This document shows, in pieces, positions 7,594-16,272 of a stretch of 64,000 nt of DNA (the stretch's first letter is position 1; each line of letters opens with the position of its first letter). The DNA is taken from NCBI RefSeq assembly GCF_036365825.1, contig NZ_CP142675.1, forward strand, positions 2,674,501 through 2,738,500, given 5' to 3'. The DNA is from Qipengyuania sp. HL-TH1 (GTDB lineage Bacteria; Pseudomonadota; Alphaproteobacteria; Sphingomonadales; Sphingomonadaceae). The notes below the pieces were generated by a model. The model was not told the origin of the DNA. It saw nothing but the letters and a program-made list of their open reading frames with translations, and made no database searches. A program made the translations under genes and the position numbers.

Positions 7594-10271
7594 TCGTCCA
7601 TCTCCAGGGTTTCGCCGAACACATCCTGCCATGCCGCGGCTACATCGTGACGCGCCGCGCGCAGGCAATGCGTCAGATCCGCATAGTCGCCGCACCCGCT
7701 CTGCCGCGCCAGCAGCGCCGCGGCCGCGGGATTGGGGCGGGCCAGGTCGGGCGCGAGCAGCCGCGTACCGACCAGCAGCCGCGTCATCAAGCGGTGCGCG
7801 CCTGCAAGCGCGGGCGGCAGTTTGCCCGCGGCGACCAGCTTGCCGATGACCGGCCCCAGATCGGGGCCAAGCGCAGCGCGATCGCGCAATTGCAGGTAGT
7901 GCACCAGGAATTCGATATCGACGAGCCCGCCGCGCAGCAGCTTGGCATCGAGCGGTCCCTTGGCCGATTTGTGCGCCGCCATCTCGCCGCGCATCGTGAG
8001 CACGTCTTTGCGCAGGCTATCGGGATCGCGTTCGCGGCACAGGATCGACGTCACCAATTCGCCGACCTCGGCACGCGCGGCCTCGCTCCCCACCAGCACC
8101 CGTGCGCGAGTGAGCGCCATATGCTCCCACGTCCAGGCATCCTCGCGCTGGTAGCGCGCAAAGCTCTCCACGCTGGCCGCAAGCGGTCCCTGATTGCCCT
8201 GTGGTCGCAGCCTCGTGTCGACTTCGTAAAGCGCGCCCTGCGCTGTCGGTACGCTGAGCGCGGCGGTAACCCGCTGGGCGAGACGATTGAAATAGAGCGT
8301 TGCGCCAAGCGGGCGCTCGCCATCCGATTCGCCTTCATGCGTGCCGGTGAAAAGATAGACGATGTCGAGATCGGACGCATGAGTCAGCACCCCGCCGCCC
8401 AGCCGCCCCAGCCCGACGACAACAAGTTCGCTGCCCGCGATCCGGCCATGCTTTGCGGCAAATTCCTCCTCGGCCGCCGCCACCGCGACCTGCAAGGCGG
8501 CCTCTGCCGTCCGCGCAAGCCCGGCAGCGATGGCCAGCGGATCATGTGCCGCCTCCACCAGTTGCACGGCGAGCGCGAAGCGGGTTTCGCCTGTGACCAC
8601 GCGCAGCCGGTCGAGCTGCATCTCGTAATCGTCGCCGCGTTCGCGCCGGCCCATGTGCGCTGCGAGCTCGGCAACACTGCCCGGCAGGTCGAGCGCTGTA
8701 CGGTCGATCAGCGCGTCGAGCAGTTCGGGCCGCTGCGACAAATCCTCGGCCAGTGGCGGCGCGAGCGTCAGGCAATCGGCAATCAGCGCGAACAGGCCGG
8801 GGCGCGCTTCGAGCAGGCGGAACAGGTTGATCGCGCTCGGCAGGCGCGCGATCAGGCTTTCCCAGCGCACTGCGGCAGCCGCGGGGTCGGGCGAATCCGC
8901 GATCGAGGACAGCAGGTCGGGGCGGATCGCCTCGAAGGCGCTGAGCGCGGCGGTGCTGCGCAGCGCCGGATACCGCCCCCCAGTCCACTGGCTCATCCGT
9001 TCGACCAGTTCGACCGGGATGTCGGGCGCGGCGCCGGTGTCCGCCACGACATGCGGCGCGCTCTTGGGGACCGATATCCGGTCCTCGTCGAGCAGGGCAT
9101 CGAACCGTTCGGCGACCGGGCGGGCGAGATCCTCCACCAGCGCAATCAGCGCGGCGCCGCCATCCAGTCCGTGCAGCCGCGCGGCCGTGTCCAGCGCTTC
9201 CCCCGCAGGGAGCGTATGCGTCTGCTTGTCGCCGACCATCTGCAGCCGGTGCTCGATCGTGCGCAGACCGTCGTAGCTTTGGCCCAGCGCTTGCGCATCC
9301 GCCGAGGATATCCGGCCGGTCGCGGCTAGCGCATCGAGCGCCGCGCGCGTTCCGCGGACCCGCAGCGAGGGGTCGCGCCCGCCATGGATCAACTGATGCG
9401 TCTGGGCGAAGAATTCGATCTCGCGAATACCGCCGCGCCCCAGCTTGAGGTTGTAGCCCGGCTCCGGAACCCGGGGCCCGCGCTGTTCGTCGCGGATGCG
9501 GTGGGTCAGGCGGCGGACCTCGTCGATCGCACCGAAGTCGAGGCTGCGGCGCCAGACGAAGGGGCGGATATGGTCGAGGAACGCCTCGCCTGCACCGATG
9601 TCGCCCGCACAGGCCCGCGCACGAATGAACGCCGCGCGCTCCCACGCCAGTGCCGAACTTTCGTAATGCGTGATGGCCGAGTCGAGCGAGATCGCCAGCG
9701 GACTGACTTCGGCTGCCGGGCGCAGGCGCAGATCGACCCGGAAGACGTAGCCTTCGCTGGTGACATCCGACAGCAGCCGCACCGTTTCGCGCGCATAGCG
9801 CTGGGCCGCCTCGCCCGGTTCGTCGCGCTCGCGCCGAGGTAGCTGCTCGGGCTCGTAGAGCAGGATGGGGTCGATGTCGGAGGAATAGTTGAGCTCGCCC
9901 GCGCCATGCTTGCCCAGCGCGAGGCCGATCATTCCCGCTGGCTCGGCATCGGGCACGCGCTTGCGAATCGCCGCCGCAAGCGCCGCATGCAGCGCGCGGT
10001 CGGCAAAGGTCGACAGTTCGCGCATGACCTTCTCGAGATCGAAGGCCCCCGCGAGGTCGCCTACCGCCAGCACCAGCGCCAGACCCAGACGTTCGCGCCG
10101 CAGCGCCGTTGCCACGTCGGCTTCCGCGACCTGCTTGGCCGCCAGCAGCGCCTCTTCGCCCGCGCCCTCGGCCAGCATCCGGGCCAAGTCCGGTCGGCGC
10201 TCCAGCACGCGCGCAAGGAAGGGCGCATGGTCGCGGGCGCGGTTCAGCGCGGAGGTCCAGTCGGCAGCCAT
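7590..10271 (-). CDS. glnE: Bifunctional glutamine synthetase adenylyltransferase/adenylyl-removase
   Basis: A cytoplasmic regulator of nitrogen assimilation that adds or removes AMP on glutamine synthetase in response to PII. It is about 893 aa with two nucleotidyltransferase halves. The N-terminal deadenylase half carries GELNYSSDIDPILLYE (about 125-140). The C-terminal adenylylating half carries LGRLGGGVLTHASDLDIVYLF (about 620-640). Each half is followed by a helical GlnD/GlnE-associated domain. The start is uncertain: ATG 10271 follows GGCAGGG at good spacing, while 10280 and 10328 are in-frame alternatives. The open frame to 10526 would run into the divergent peptidase gene. It is coupled to bcp by an ATGA overlap. 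Confidence 0.95.
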   Translation of the reverse strand: MAADWTSALNRARDHAPFLARVLERRPDLARMLAEGAGEEALLAAKQVAEADVATALRRERLGLALVLAVGDLAGAFDLEKVMRELSTFADRALHAALAAAIRKRVPDAEPAGMIGLALGKHGAGELNYSSDIDPILLYEPEQLPRRERDEPGEAAQRYARETVRLLSDVTSEGYVFRVDLRLRPAAEVSPLAISLDSAITHYESSALAWERAAFIRARACAGDIGAGEAFLDHIRPFVWRRSLDFGAIDEVRRLTHRIRDEQRGPRVPEPGYNLKLGRGGIREIEFFAQTHQLIHGGRDPSLRVRGTRAALDALAATGRISSADAQALGQSYDGLRTIEHRLQMVGDKQTHTLPAGEALDTAARLHGLDGGAALIALVEDLARPVAERFDALLDEDRISVPKSAPHVVADTGAAPDIPVELVERMSQWTGGRYPALRSTAALSAFEAIRPDLLSSIADSPDPAAAAVRWESLIARLPSAINLFRLLEARPGLFALIADCLTLAPPLAEDLSQRPELLDALIDRTALDLPGSVAELAAHMGRRERGDDYEMQLDRLRVVTGETRFALAVQLVEAAHDPLAIAAGLARTAEAALQVAVAAAEEEFAAKHGRIAGSELVVVGLGRLGGGVLTHASDLDIVYLFTGTHEGESDGERPLGATLYFNRLAQRVTAALSVPTAQGALYEVDTRLRPQGNQGPLAASVESFARYQREDAWTWEHMALTRARVLVGSEAARAEVGELVTSILCRERDPDSLRKDVLTMRGEMAAHKSAKGPLDAKLLRGGLVDIEFLVHYLQLRDRAALGPDLGPVIGKLVAAGKLPPALAGAHRLMTRLLVGTRLLAPDLARPNPAAAALLARQSGCGDYADLTHCLRAARHDVAAAWQDVFGETLEMDE

Positions 10272-10377
10272 CGCCGGCATCCCTGCCGCCGCCTGCGCGC
10301 CCGCGCAAGCTTGCCCTCGTCCCGCCATGCTGACACAAGCGCGCGCAATGCGAGATGTGAGAAGAGGAACCTCTGCG

Positions 10378-12081
10378 ATGAAACGCTTCATCCTTGCCGC
10401 GAGCGCGGCGCTGGTGCTGTCCGCCTGCGACATGGGGCTGGATCCCGATGCAGGCGCGGACACCGGGCTCGACCTGCCCGAAGTCGCCGACGGCACACTG
10501 TCCGAAGAGACGATGAAGCGCGTCACCGAACGGCTGTCCTCGGACGAATTCGAAGGCCGTGCACCGGGTACGCCGGGCGAGGAAAAGACCGTTGCCTATC
10601 TGATCGAGGAATTCGAGAAGGCAGGCCTCGAGCCGGGCAATAACGGCAGCTGGGTGCAGGATGTCCCGCTGGTCGAGATCACCGGCAAGAATTACGCGCC
10701 GCTGACGATTGCGGGCGGCGCAGGCGAGGCGATGGAACTGGCCTATGCCAGCGACTGGGTCGGAGTGACCTATCGCGAGGATGTCCAGACCACGCTCGAG
10801 GACAGCGAACTGGTCTTCGTCGGCTATGGCATCAACGCCCCCGAGAAGGGCTGGAACGACTATGCCGGGCTGGACATGACGGGCAAGACCGCGGTCATCC
10901 TCGTCAACGATCCCGATTTCGGCGCGGAAACGCTCGAGGGTCCGTTCAACGGTAAGGCGATGACCTTCTATGGCCGCTGGACCTATAAATACGAGGAAGC
11001 CGGACGCCAGGGCGCGGCGGGTGCGATCATCATCCACGACACTGCGCCGGCCGCCTATGGCTGGAACGTAGTCGAAAGCAGCTGGTCGGGTCCGCAGGCC
11101 TATGCCTCGCGCGGCGACAATCCCCCGCCGATGACGCAGGTAAACGGCTGGGTGCAGAAGACCGTGACGGAGAATATCTTCGGCGCCGCGGGCAAGGACC
11201 TCGGCGAACTGTCGGCCGCCGCGCGCGAGAAAGGCTTCACTGCCGTCCCGCTTGGCCTCACCGCCTCGACCAGCTTCCGCAACGATATCCGCACCTTTGC
11301 CTCGCAGAACGTGATCGGCATGTTGCCGGGCAGCGAGCGCGCCGACGAATATGTCATGCACACGGCGCATTGGGATCACCTCGGCCGGTGCACGCCGGCA
11401 CCCGATGGCGACGACATCTGCAATGGCGCGGTCGACAACGCCACCGGCACCGCCGCGCTGGTCGCATTGGCCGAAGCGCATGCCAAGGCAGGCCCCGCCA
11501 AGCGCAGCCTCGTCTTCCTTGCGGTGACCGCCGAGGAATCGGGCCTGCTCGGCGCGGACTATTATGCCGCCAATCCGGTGTTCCCGCTCAACCGGACAGT
11601 TGGGGGGATCAACATGGACGCCTTCCTGATGGCGGGCGCGGCGAAGGACGTAACCGTGGTCGGACCGGGCAAGTCACAGCTCGATCTGTTCCTCGACAAG
11701 GCGCTGATTAACGATGACCGGGTGACTACGCCCAATCCGAACCCCGAAGCGGGCTATTACTATCGTTCGGACCATTTCGCCTTCGCCAAGCGCGGCGTGC
11801 CGATGCTCTATCTCGACGGCGGCGAAGACCTGATCGAGGGCAGCACCGAAGCGGGCGCGGCAGTGGCCGCCGATTATCGCGAAAACCGCTATCACGGGCC
11901 GAAGGACGAATATGATCCGAACTGGGACTGGTCGGGCGTGATGAGCGATCTCGCGCTGTTCTATCGCATCGGGCGGATGCTGGGCGATTCGACCAGCTGG
12001 CCCAACTGGAACGAGGGCGACGAGTTCAAGGGCACGCGCGACGAGGATTGCGCCGCCGAAGGCGCTGGCTGCGCCGCCTGA
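10378..12081 (+). CDS. M28 family zinc aminopeptidase, lipoprotein
   Basis: A 567-aa predicted outer-envelope exopeptidase. The ATG at 10378 is chosen because it starts a lipoprotein signal, with lipobox LSAC and the lipid-bearing Cys at about residue 18; GAAGAGGAAC precedes it. The central part carries a protease-associated (PA) domain insertion (about 130-290). Then come the M28 di-zinc ligands in order: HTAHWDHLG (His), NGAVDNATGTA (Asp), VTAEESGLLG (Glu-Glu), INMDAF (Asp) and YYRSDHFAF (His). All are present, so it should be active. It diverges from glnE across a roughly 106-bp promoter region and is followed after 25 bases by agmatine deiminase. The substrate is probably peptides in the periplasm. 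Confidence 0.92.
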   Translation: MKRFILAASAALVLSACDMGLDPDAGADTGLDLPEVADGTLSEETMKRVTERLSSDEFEGRAPGTPGEEKTVAYLIEEFEKAGLEPGNNGSWVQDVPLVEITGKNYAPLTIAGGAGEAMELAYASDWVGVTYREDVQTTLEDSELVFVGYGINAPEKGWNDYAGLDMTGKTAVILVNDPDFGAETLEGPFNGKAMTFYGRWTYKYEEAGRQGAAGAIIIHDTAPAAYGWNVVESSWSGPQAYASRGDNPPPMTQVNGWVQKTVTENIFGAAGKDLGELSAAAREKGFTAVPLGLTASTSFRNDIRTFASQNVIGMLPGSERADEYVMHTAHWDHLGRCTPAPDGDDICNGAVDNATGTAALVALAEAHAKAGPAKRSLVFLAVTAEESGLLGADYYAANPVFPLNRTVGGINMDAFLMAGAAKDVTVVGPGKSQLDLFLDKALINDDRVTTPNPNPEAGYYYRSDHFAFAKRGVPMLYLDGGEDLIEGSTEAGAAVAADYRENRYHGPKDEYDPNWDWSGVMSDLALFYRIGRMLGDSTSWPNWNEGDEFKGTRDEDCAAEGAGCAA

Positions 12082-12106
12082 GCCTGCCGAGCGGGAGAAC
12101 CGGTCC

Positions 12107-13099
12107 ATGACGTTGCGCATGCCGCCCGAATGGGCACCGCAGGACTGGCTGTGGATCGGGTTCCCGCACGACGCGGATGAATGGCCCGCAGTGCTCCCGC
12201 GCGCGCAGGAGCAGATCGCGGCCTTCGCCAATGCCGTGGCTGAGAGCGGACAGGAAGTTCGCCTGCTGGTCCGCGACGCCGCCAACGAGGCACGCGCGGG
12301 CCAGCTGGTAACCGGCGCCGTCACGCTCGAACGGCGCAGCTACGGCGACGTCTGGCTGCGCGACACGGGTCCGCTGGTGCTGTGCGACGGAGCAGGCAAC
12401 CGCGCCGCGCGGCGGTTCGGTTTCAACGGCTGGGGCGGCAAATATCTGATGGACGGCGACCAGACGGTCGGCGCCGAACTCGGCGCGGATGCGGGGCTAC
12501 CGGTGGAAGTGGCGGACTGGATCCTCGAAGGCGGGGCGATCGACGGCGACGGCACGGGGCTGGTGGCCACGACCGAGCAGTGTCTGCTCAATCCGAATCG
12601 CAACCCGCAGCTGTCGCGCGAAGCCATCGAAGAGCGCCTGAAGCGCGACCTCGGCTTTGACCGCGTGCTGTGGCTTGGCGAAGGGCTTATCAACGACCAC
12701 ACCGATGGCCATGTCGACAATCTCGCGCGCTTTGTGGCGCCCAACACGCTGTGCCTGCCACGCGCCACCGGCAAGGACGATCCCAATACCGCGATCTACG
12801 CCGACGCCAAGGCGCGTGCCGAGGCTGCGGGCGTGACCGTGAAGCAGATCCCCTCGCCCGGGCTGGTCACCAGCGGCGACCATGTCGAACCCGCGAGCTA
12901 CGCCAATTTCGCGATCACCAGCCATCTCGTCGTCGTGCCGACCTTCGGCAGCCCGCATGACGAAGATGGTGTGGCAGCCGTCGCCGAACTGTTCCCCGAC
13001 CGCGCAACGATCGGCCTGCCGGGCGATGCCGTGCTTGCCGGCGGAGGCGGGTTCCATTGCGCCAGCCAGCAGATGCCCGCGGCCGGATGGCAGCCTTAA
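12107..13099 (+). CDS. aguA: Agmatine deiminase / peptidyl-arginine deiminase family
   Basis: A 330-aa enzyme of the pentein fold that hydrolyses agmatine to N-carbamoylputrescine and ammonia. The family landmarks are all visible: MPPEWAPQDWLWIGFP at the N-terminus, DVWLRDTGP, EGGAIDGDGTG, HTDGHVDNLARF with the catalytic His/Asp, and GGGGFHCASQQMPA with the nucleophilic Cys at about residue 318. GGGAGA lies ahead of the ATG. The usual partner AguB (carbamoylputrescine amidase) is not in this window, so the rest of the polyamine route must be encoded elsewhere. Confidence 0.9.
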   Translation: MTLRMPPEWAPQDWLWIGFPHDADEWPAVLPRAQEQIAAFANAVAESGQEVRLLVRDAANEARAGQLVTGAVTLERRSYGDVWLRDTGPLVLCDGAGNRAARRFGFNGWGGKYLMDGDQTVGAELGADAGLPVEVADWILEGGAIDGDGTGLVATTEQCLLNPNRNPQLSREAIEERLKRDLGFDRVLWLGEGLINDHTDGHVDNLARFVAPNTLCLPRATGKDDPNTAIYADAKARAEAAGVTVKQIPSPGLVTSGDHVEPASYANFAITSHLVVVPTFGSPHDEDGVAAVAELFPDRATIGLPGDAVLAGGGGFHCASQQMPAAGWQP

Positions 13100-13125
13100 C
13101 CTTTCATTAGCTATTGCAGCCGAGA

Positions 13126-13263
13126 ATGGCGGTCATGGTCAAGCCCACCGCTCTCTCCCGCACGCAGACCCCCGCCCAGTCGGTGGTCGATCTCGCGCGC
13201 GCGCTGATCGTGGGTGGCTGCGGCCTTGCGCTGGTCCTCGCCGGACCGGTGCTGCCGTTCTGA
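13126..13263 (+). CDS. Small single-pass membrane protein (45 aa)
   Basis: A short frame after agmatine deiminase encodes a 17-residue polar N-terminus, then a hydrophobic segment (about 22-43) ending in LAGPVLPF. The second ATG at 13135 may be the true start, since GAGA lies about nine bases ahead of it. It stops four bases before the end of the convergent TauE/SafE gene. I do not recognise a family. The hydrophobic pattern and tight fit between genes argue for a real gene, but its size keeps confidence modest. Confidence 0.4.
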   Translation: MAVMVKPTALSRTQTPAQSVVDLARALIVGGCGLALVLAGPVLPF

Positions 13264-13267
13264 TCGC

Positions 13268-14011
13268 CTAGAGCAGCCGCAGCAGCGCCGCGAGCGCAGC
13301 CCCGCCCAAAATCACGCCGACGACCGCGCGCCACAGCGCGTCCCCGATCCGCCCCGCAGCGCGATCCCCCAGCCAATTCCCCAGCAATACGGCGGGGAAC
13401 AGCAACGCCGCCAGTAGCGGCAAGCGCCAGGCGAGGATTCCCAGCGCGGCGCCCGAAACCAGGCCCGCGCCTGCCGCAATGGTGAAGATCAGCATCATCG
13501 AGGCCTTGGCCGTCTCGCGCGGGATGGCTCGCCCGACATAATAGGGCACCACCGGCGGGCCGGGCATTCCCGCATAACCCGTCATCAGCCCGCTCAGTAC
13601 GCCCACACCCCCGGTCGCCAGATGCCCCGGCTCGGTGCCCGCCCGGCGCGGCAGGAGAATGGCGAAGAAGGCGGACAGCGCAATCATCGCGATCAGGAAG
13701 CGCGCGAGGTCATCGCTCGTCGCGGCCAGCGCCAGCAGGCCGAGCGGGGTGACCAGCACCACGAGGATGGATATGCGCCATGCCGATCGCTCCGCCCCGC
13801 GCACCAGCCGCCGAACCTCGCTCAGCCCGATGAAGAGCGAGAGGAAATTGGCCAGCAGCACCGCCTCCACCGGCGCCAATGCCAGCGCGAGGATCGGGAC
13901 CAGCAGGATCGCCATGCCGAAGCCGGTCAGGCCGCGCACGAAGGCCGAGCCGAAGGCCGCGGCAAGCGCCGCCGCCAATTGCCACGGCGCATAGGCCGCC
14001 AGCAGGTCCAT
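13268..14011 (-). CDS. TauE/SafE family anion exporter
   Basis: A 247-aa inner-membrane protein with about eight hydrophobic segments. The family signature GLTGFGMAILLVPIL lies near the N-terminus (about 28-42), and a second repeat begins near YAGMPGPPVVPYYVG (about 140-155). Family members move sulfite, sulfoacetate or other small organic anions; the substrate here is unknown. The ATG at 14011 lies 14 bases downstream of the thrS stop, with AGAAGGA as ribosome site formed partly by the thrS stop region. It is therefore very probably co-transcribed with thrS and subject to the same leader control. Confidence 0.88.
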   Translation of the reverse strand: MDLLAAYAPWQLAAALAAAFGSAFVRGLTGFGMAILLVPILALALAPVEAVLLANFLSLFIGLSEVRRLVRGAERSAWRISILVVLVTPLGLLALAATSDDLARFLIAMIALSAFFAILLPRRAGTEPGHLATGGVGVLSGLMTGYAGMPGPPVVPYYVGRAIPRETAKASMMLIFTIAAGAGLVSGAALGILAWRLPLLAALLFPAVLLGNWLGDRAAGRIGDALWRAVVGVILGGAALAALLRLL

Positions 14012-14025
14012 CGCGTGCAGTCCTT

Positions 14026-16035
14026 CTAGCGCAAGTCGGGCGGGGTGGCTTCGCTGCGCAGCATCGCGATCGCTTCGTCGAGACTCATCACCCGCTGATC
14101 CTTCTCGCCCAGCGTGCGAACTGCGACCGTGCCTTCCTCGGCCTCGCGATTGCCCACAACCAGCAGGTGCGGGACCTTGGCGAGGCTGTGCTCGCGCACC
14201 TTGTAGTTGATCTTCTCGTTGCGCAGGTCGCTCTCGACGCGGATGCCCGCGGCCTCGAGCTTGGCGACCGCCTCCTTCGCATAGTCGTCGGCGTCGGACA
14301 CGATCGTCGCGACCACCGCCTGCACCGGGGCAAGCCAGACGGGCAGGCGCCCGGCGAAATGTTCGATCAGGATACCGATGAAGCGTTCGTAGCTACCAAA
14401 GATCGCACGGTGCAGCATGACCGGGCGATGCTTGTCGCCATCCTCGCCGATATAGGTCGCATCGAGCCGATCGGGCAGCACGCGGTCACCCTGGATCGTG
14501 CCGACCTGCCAGGTCCGGCCGATTGCATCGGTGAGGTGCCATTCGAGCTTGGGCGCGTAGAAGGCGCCTTCGCCTTCCAGTTCTTCCCAGCCGAACTCTT
14601 CGCTCATCATGCCGGCTTCCTCGACCGCATCGCGCAGTTCCTGCTCGGCCTTGTCCCAGTCCGCATCCGAACCCAGACGCTTCTCGGGCCGTAGCGCGAG
14701 CTTGATCGCAAAGCCGAAGCCGAAGTCCTTGTAGACGTCGGCGGCCAGCTTGCAGAAGGCGCGCACCTCTTCGACGACCTGCTTCTCGGTGCAGAAGATA
14801 TGCGCATCGTCCTGCGTGAACTGGCGCACGCGCATGAGTCCGTGCAGCGCCCCGTGCGGTTCGTTGCGGTGGCAGCAGCCCATCTCGCCCAGCCGGATCG
14901 GCAGGTCGCGATAGGAGGTGATGCCCTGCTTGAAGACCAGAACATGCGCGGGGCAGTTCATCGGCTTGATCGCCATCCAGTCGGCGTCCTTGGCGACGCT
15001 GGGATGCGCACCCGCATCGCTGTCGTCGACCTCGGGCACCATGTCGGGCACCGCGAACATGTTCTCGGCATATTTGCCCCAGTGACCCGATTGCTCCCAC
15101 TGGCGCACGTCCATCAGCTGCGGCGTCTTGATCTCGCGATAGCCGGCGCCATCCATCTTGCGGCGCATATAGGCTTCGAGCTCGCGCCAGATGCGGTAGC
15201 CCTTGGGGTGCCAGAAGACACTGCCATGTGCCTCTTCCTGCAAGTGGAACAGGTCCATCTCGCGGCCCAGCTTGCGATGGTCGCGCTTGGCCGCTTCTTC
15301 CAGCCGCGTAAGATGCGCGTTGAGCTGCTTCTTGTTGAGCCAGCCGGTGCCGTAGATCCGCGTGAGCTGCGCATTCTTCTGGTCGCCGCGCCAATAGGCA
15401 CCCGCCACCCGCATCAGCTTGAACGCCTGCGGGTCGAGCTTGCCCGTGCTCGGCAGGTGCGGCCCGCGGCACATGTCGAGCCAGTCCTCGCCCGACCAGT
15501 AGACCGTCAGTGCCTCGTCCTCGGGCAGTTCGCGCGCCCATTCGGCCTTGAAGGTCTCGCCCTCGGCTTCCCACTTCTCGATCAGCTGCTGGCGGCTCCA
15601 GACCTCTCGGCGCAGCGGCTTGTCGGCCTTGATGATCCGCCGCATCTCCTCCTCGATCGCGGGCAGATCGTCCATGCTGAACGGGTCGCGGCTCTCGGGC
15701 GCTTTCACATCGTAATAGAAGCCGTCGTCGGTCGCGGGACCGAAGGTGATCTGCGTACCCGGCCAGAGCGCCTGCACCGCTTCGGCGAGCACATGCGCGA
15801 AATCGTGCCGCGCCAGTTCGAGCGCATCCTCTTCGTCGCGCGCGGTTACCAGCGCCAGCTCGGCATCGCCCTCGAAGGGGCGGTTGATGTCGCGCAATTC
15901 GCCATCGACGCGCGCCGCGATCGCCGCCTTGGCGAGGCCCGGCCCGATCGCTGCGGCGACGTCGGCCGGCGTCGAGCCCTGTTCCATTTCGCGCACCGAT
16001 CCATCGGGCAGGCTGATCTTGAGCAGTTCCGTCAT
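14026..16035 (-). CDS. thrS: Threonyl-tRNA synthetase
   Basis: A 669-aa class II aminoacyl-tRNA synthetase that charges tRNA-Thr. The start at 16035 ([13 protein letters not shown]) gives the normal family N-terminus; the longer frame does not. The N-terminal TGS domain (about 1-62) is followed by the editing domain with [11 protein letters not shown] (HxxxH). The catalytic core has [11 protein letters not shown] with the zinc-binding Cys, motif 2 ([28 protein letters not shown]) with further zinc ligands, and a C-terminal anticodon-binding domain (about 560-660). A Thr-codon leader peptide and alternative hairpins lie upstream on the same transcript (16106-16236). The TauE/SafE gene follows. 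Confidence 0.97.
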   Translation of the reverse strand: MTELLKISLPDGSVREMEQGSTPADVAAAIGPGLAKAAIAARVDGELRDINRPFEGDAELALVTARDEEDALELARHDFAHVLAEAVQALWPGTQITFGPATDDGFYYDVKAPESRDPFSMDDLPAIEEEMRRIIKADKPLRREVWSRQQLIEKWEAEGETFKAEWARELPEDEALTVYWSGEDWLDMCRGPHLPSTGKLDPQAFKLMRVAGAYWRGDQKNAQLTRIYGTGWLNKKQLNAHLTRLEEAAKRDHRKLGREMDLFHLQEEAHGSVFWHPKGYRIWRELEAYMRRKMDGAGYREIKTPQLMDVRQWEQSGHWGKYAENMFAVPDMVPEVDDSDAGAHPSVAKDADWMAIKPMNCPAHVLVFKQGITSYRDLPIRLGEMGCCHRNEPHGALHGLMRVRQFTQDDAHIFCTEKQVVEEVRAFCKLAADVYKDFGFGFAIKLALRPEKRLGSDADWDKAEQELRDAVEEAGMMSEEFGWEELEGEGAFYAPKLEWHLTDAIGRTWQVGTIQGDRVLPDRLDATYIGEDGDKHRPVMLHRAIFGSYERFIGILIEHFAGRLPVWLAPVQAVVATIVSDADDYAKEAVAKLEAAGIRVESDLRNEKINYKVREHSLAKVPHLLVVGNREAEEGTVAVRTLGEKDQRVMSLDEAIAMLRSEATPPDLR

Positions 16036-16105
16036 GTCATTCGTCGTCCGTCTGGTTGCGGCGCCCATGGCACAAGGGCGCGCGCGCTTGAAGCGGCGTT
16101 TGCGC

Positions 16106-16148
16106 AAAATCCGGTTTCGGGAGGAAACGCCATGCCGCCCGAAACCGG
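16106..16148 (-). terminator. Attenuator terminator in the thrS leader (3:4 hairpin)
   Basis: On the minus strand CCGGTTTCGGG (16148-16138) is followed by 16 bases and its exact 11-base complement CCCGAAACCGG (16121-16111), then ATTTT (16110-16106). This is a standard intrinsic terminator, placed about 70 bases before the thrS start. Its left arm overlaps the antiterminator hairpin at 16134-16153, so the two cannot coexist. Confidence 0.8.
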
Positions 16149-16153
16149 GCGGC
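16134..16153 (-). promoter_or_regulatory. Antiterminator hairpin of the thrS leader (2:3)
   Basis: On the minus strand GCCGCCCG (16153-16146) pairs perfectly with CGGGCGGC (16141-16134) around the loop GTTT. It uses most of the left arm of the terminator. A further segment, CCGGGGGCGG at 16189-16180, can pair with CCGCCGCCCGG at 16155-16145 (10 pairs, one bulged G) and so block this hairpin. That gives the classic 1:2, 2:3, 3:4 attenuator order. Confidence 0.75.
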
Positions 16154-16164
16154 GGCGGCGCGGA

Positions 16165-16236
16165 TCAAGCCGCGACCGACCGCCCCCGGTCACCCGGAGT
16201 GGTGGTAGTGGTCGTGATGATGCGCGCGTCGGGCAT
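16165..16236 (-). CDS. thrS leader peptide, threonine-rich (23 aa)
   Basis: ATG at 16236 and TGA at 16167-16165. Codons 6-7 are both Ile (ATC) and codons 8-13 are six consecutive Thr codons (ACG ACC ACT ACC ACC ACT, 16215-16198). The rest is unremarkable and Arg-rich. The composition resembles the E. coli thr operon leader. There is no ribosome site. A promoter lies so close that transcription should begin at or one base before the ATG, so the message is probably leaderless. The last Thr codon is nine bases before segment 1 of the attenuator, so a ribosome stalled for lack of Thr-tRNA would cover that segment and favour read-through into thrS. Confidence 0.75.
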   Translation of the reverse strand: MPDARIITTTTTTPGDRGRSVAA

Positions 16237-16243
16237 GGCCGGC

Positions 16244-16272
16244 ACATTAGGTGCGGGCCGCGGGTTTCTCAA
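16244..16272 (-). promoter_or_regulatory. Promoter of the thrS leader
   Basis: TTGAGA (16272-16267), exactly 17 bases, then TAATGT (16249-16244). The leader ATG begins eight bases after the -10 element, so the start point falls at or next to the A of ATG. The -35 overlaps the stop codon of the phosphatase gene (16271-16269), so thrS has its own start independent of that gene. Confidence 0.65.

Noticed and set aside
7647..9329. A 560-codon plus-strand frame opposite glnE
   Set aside because: Same reason: no recognisable protein, and fully inside glnE.
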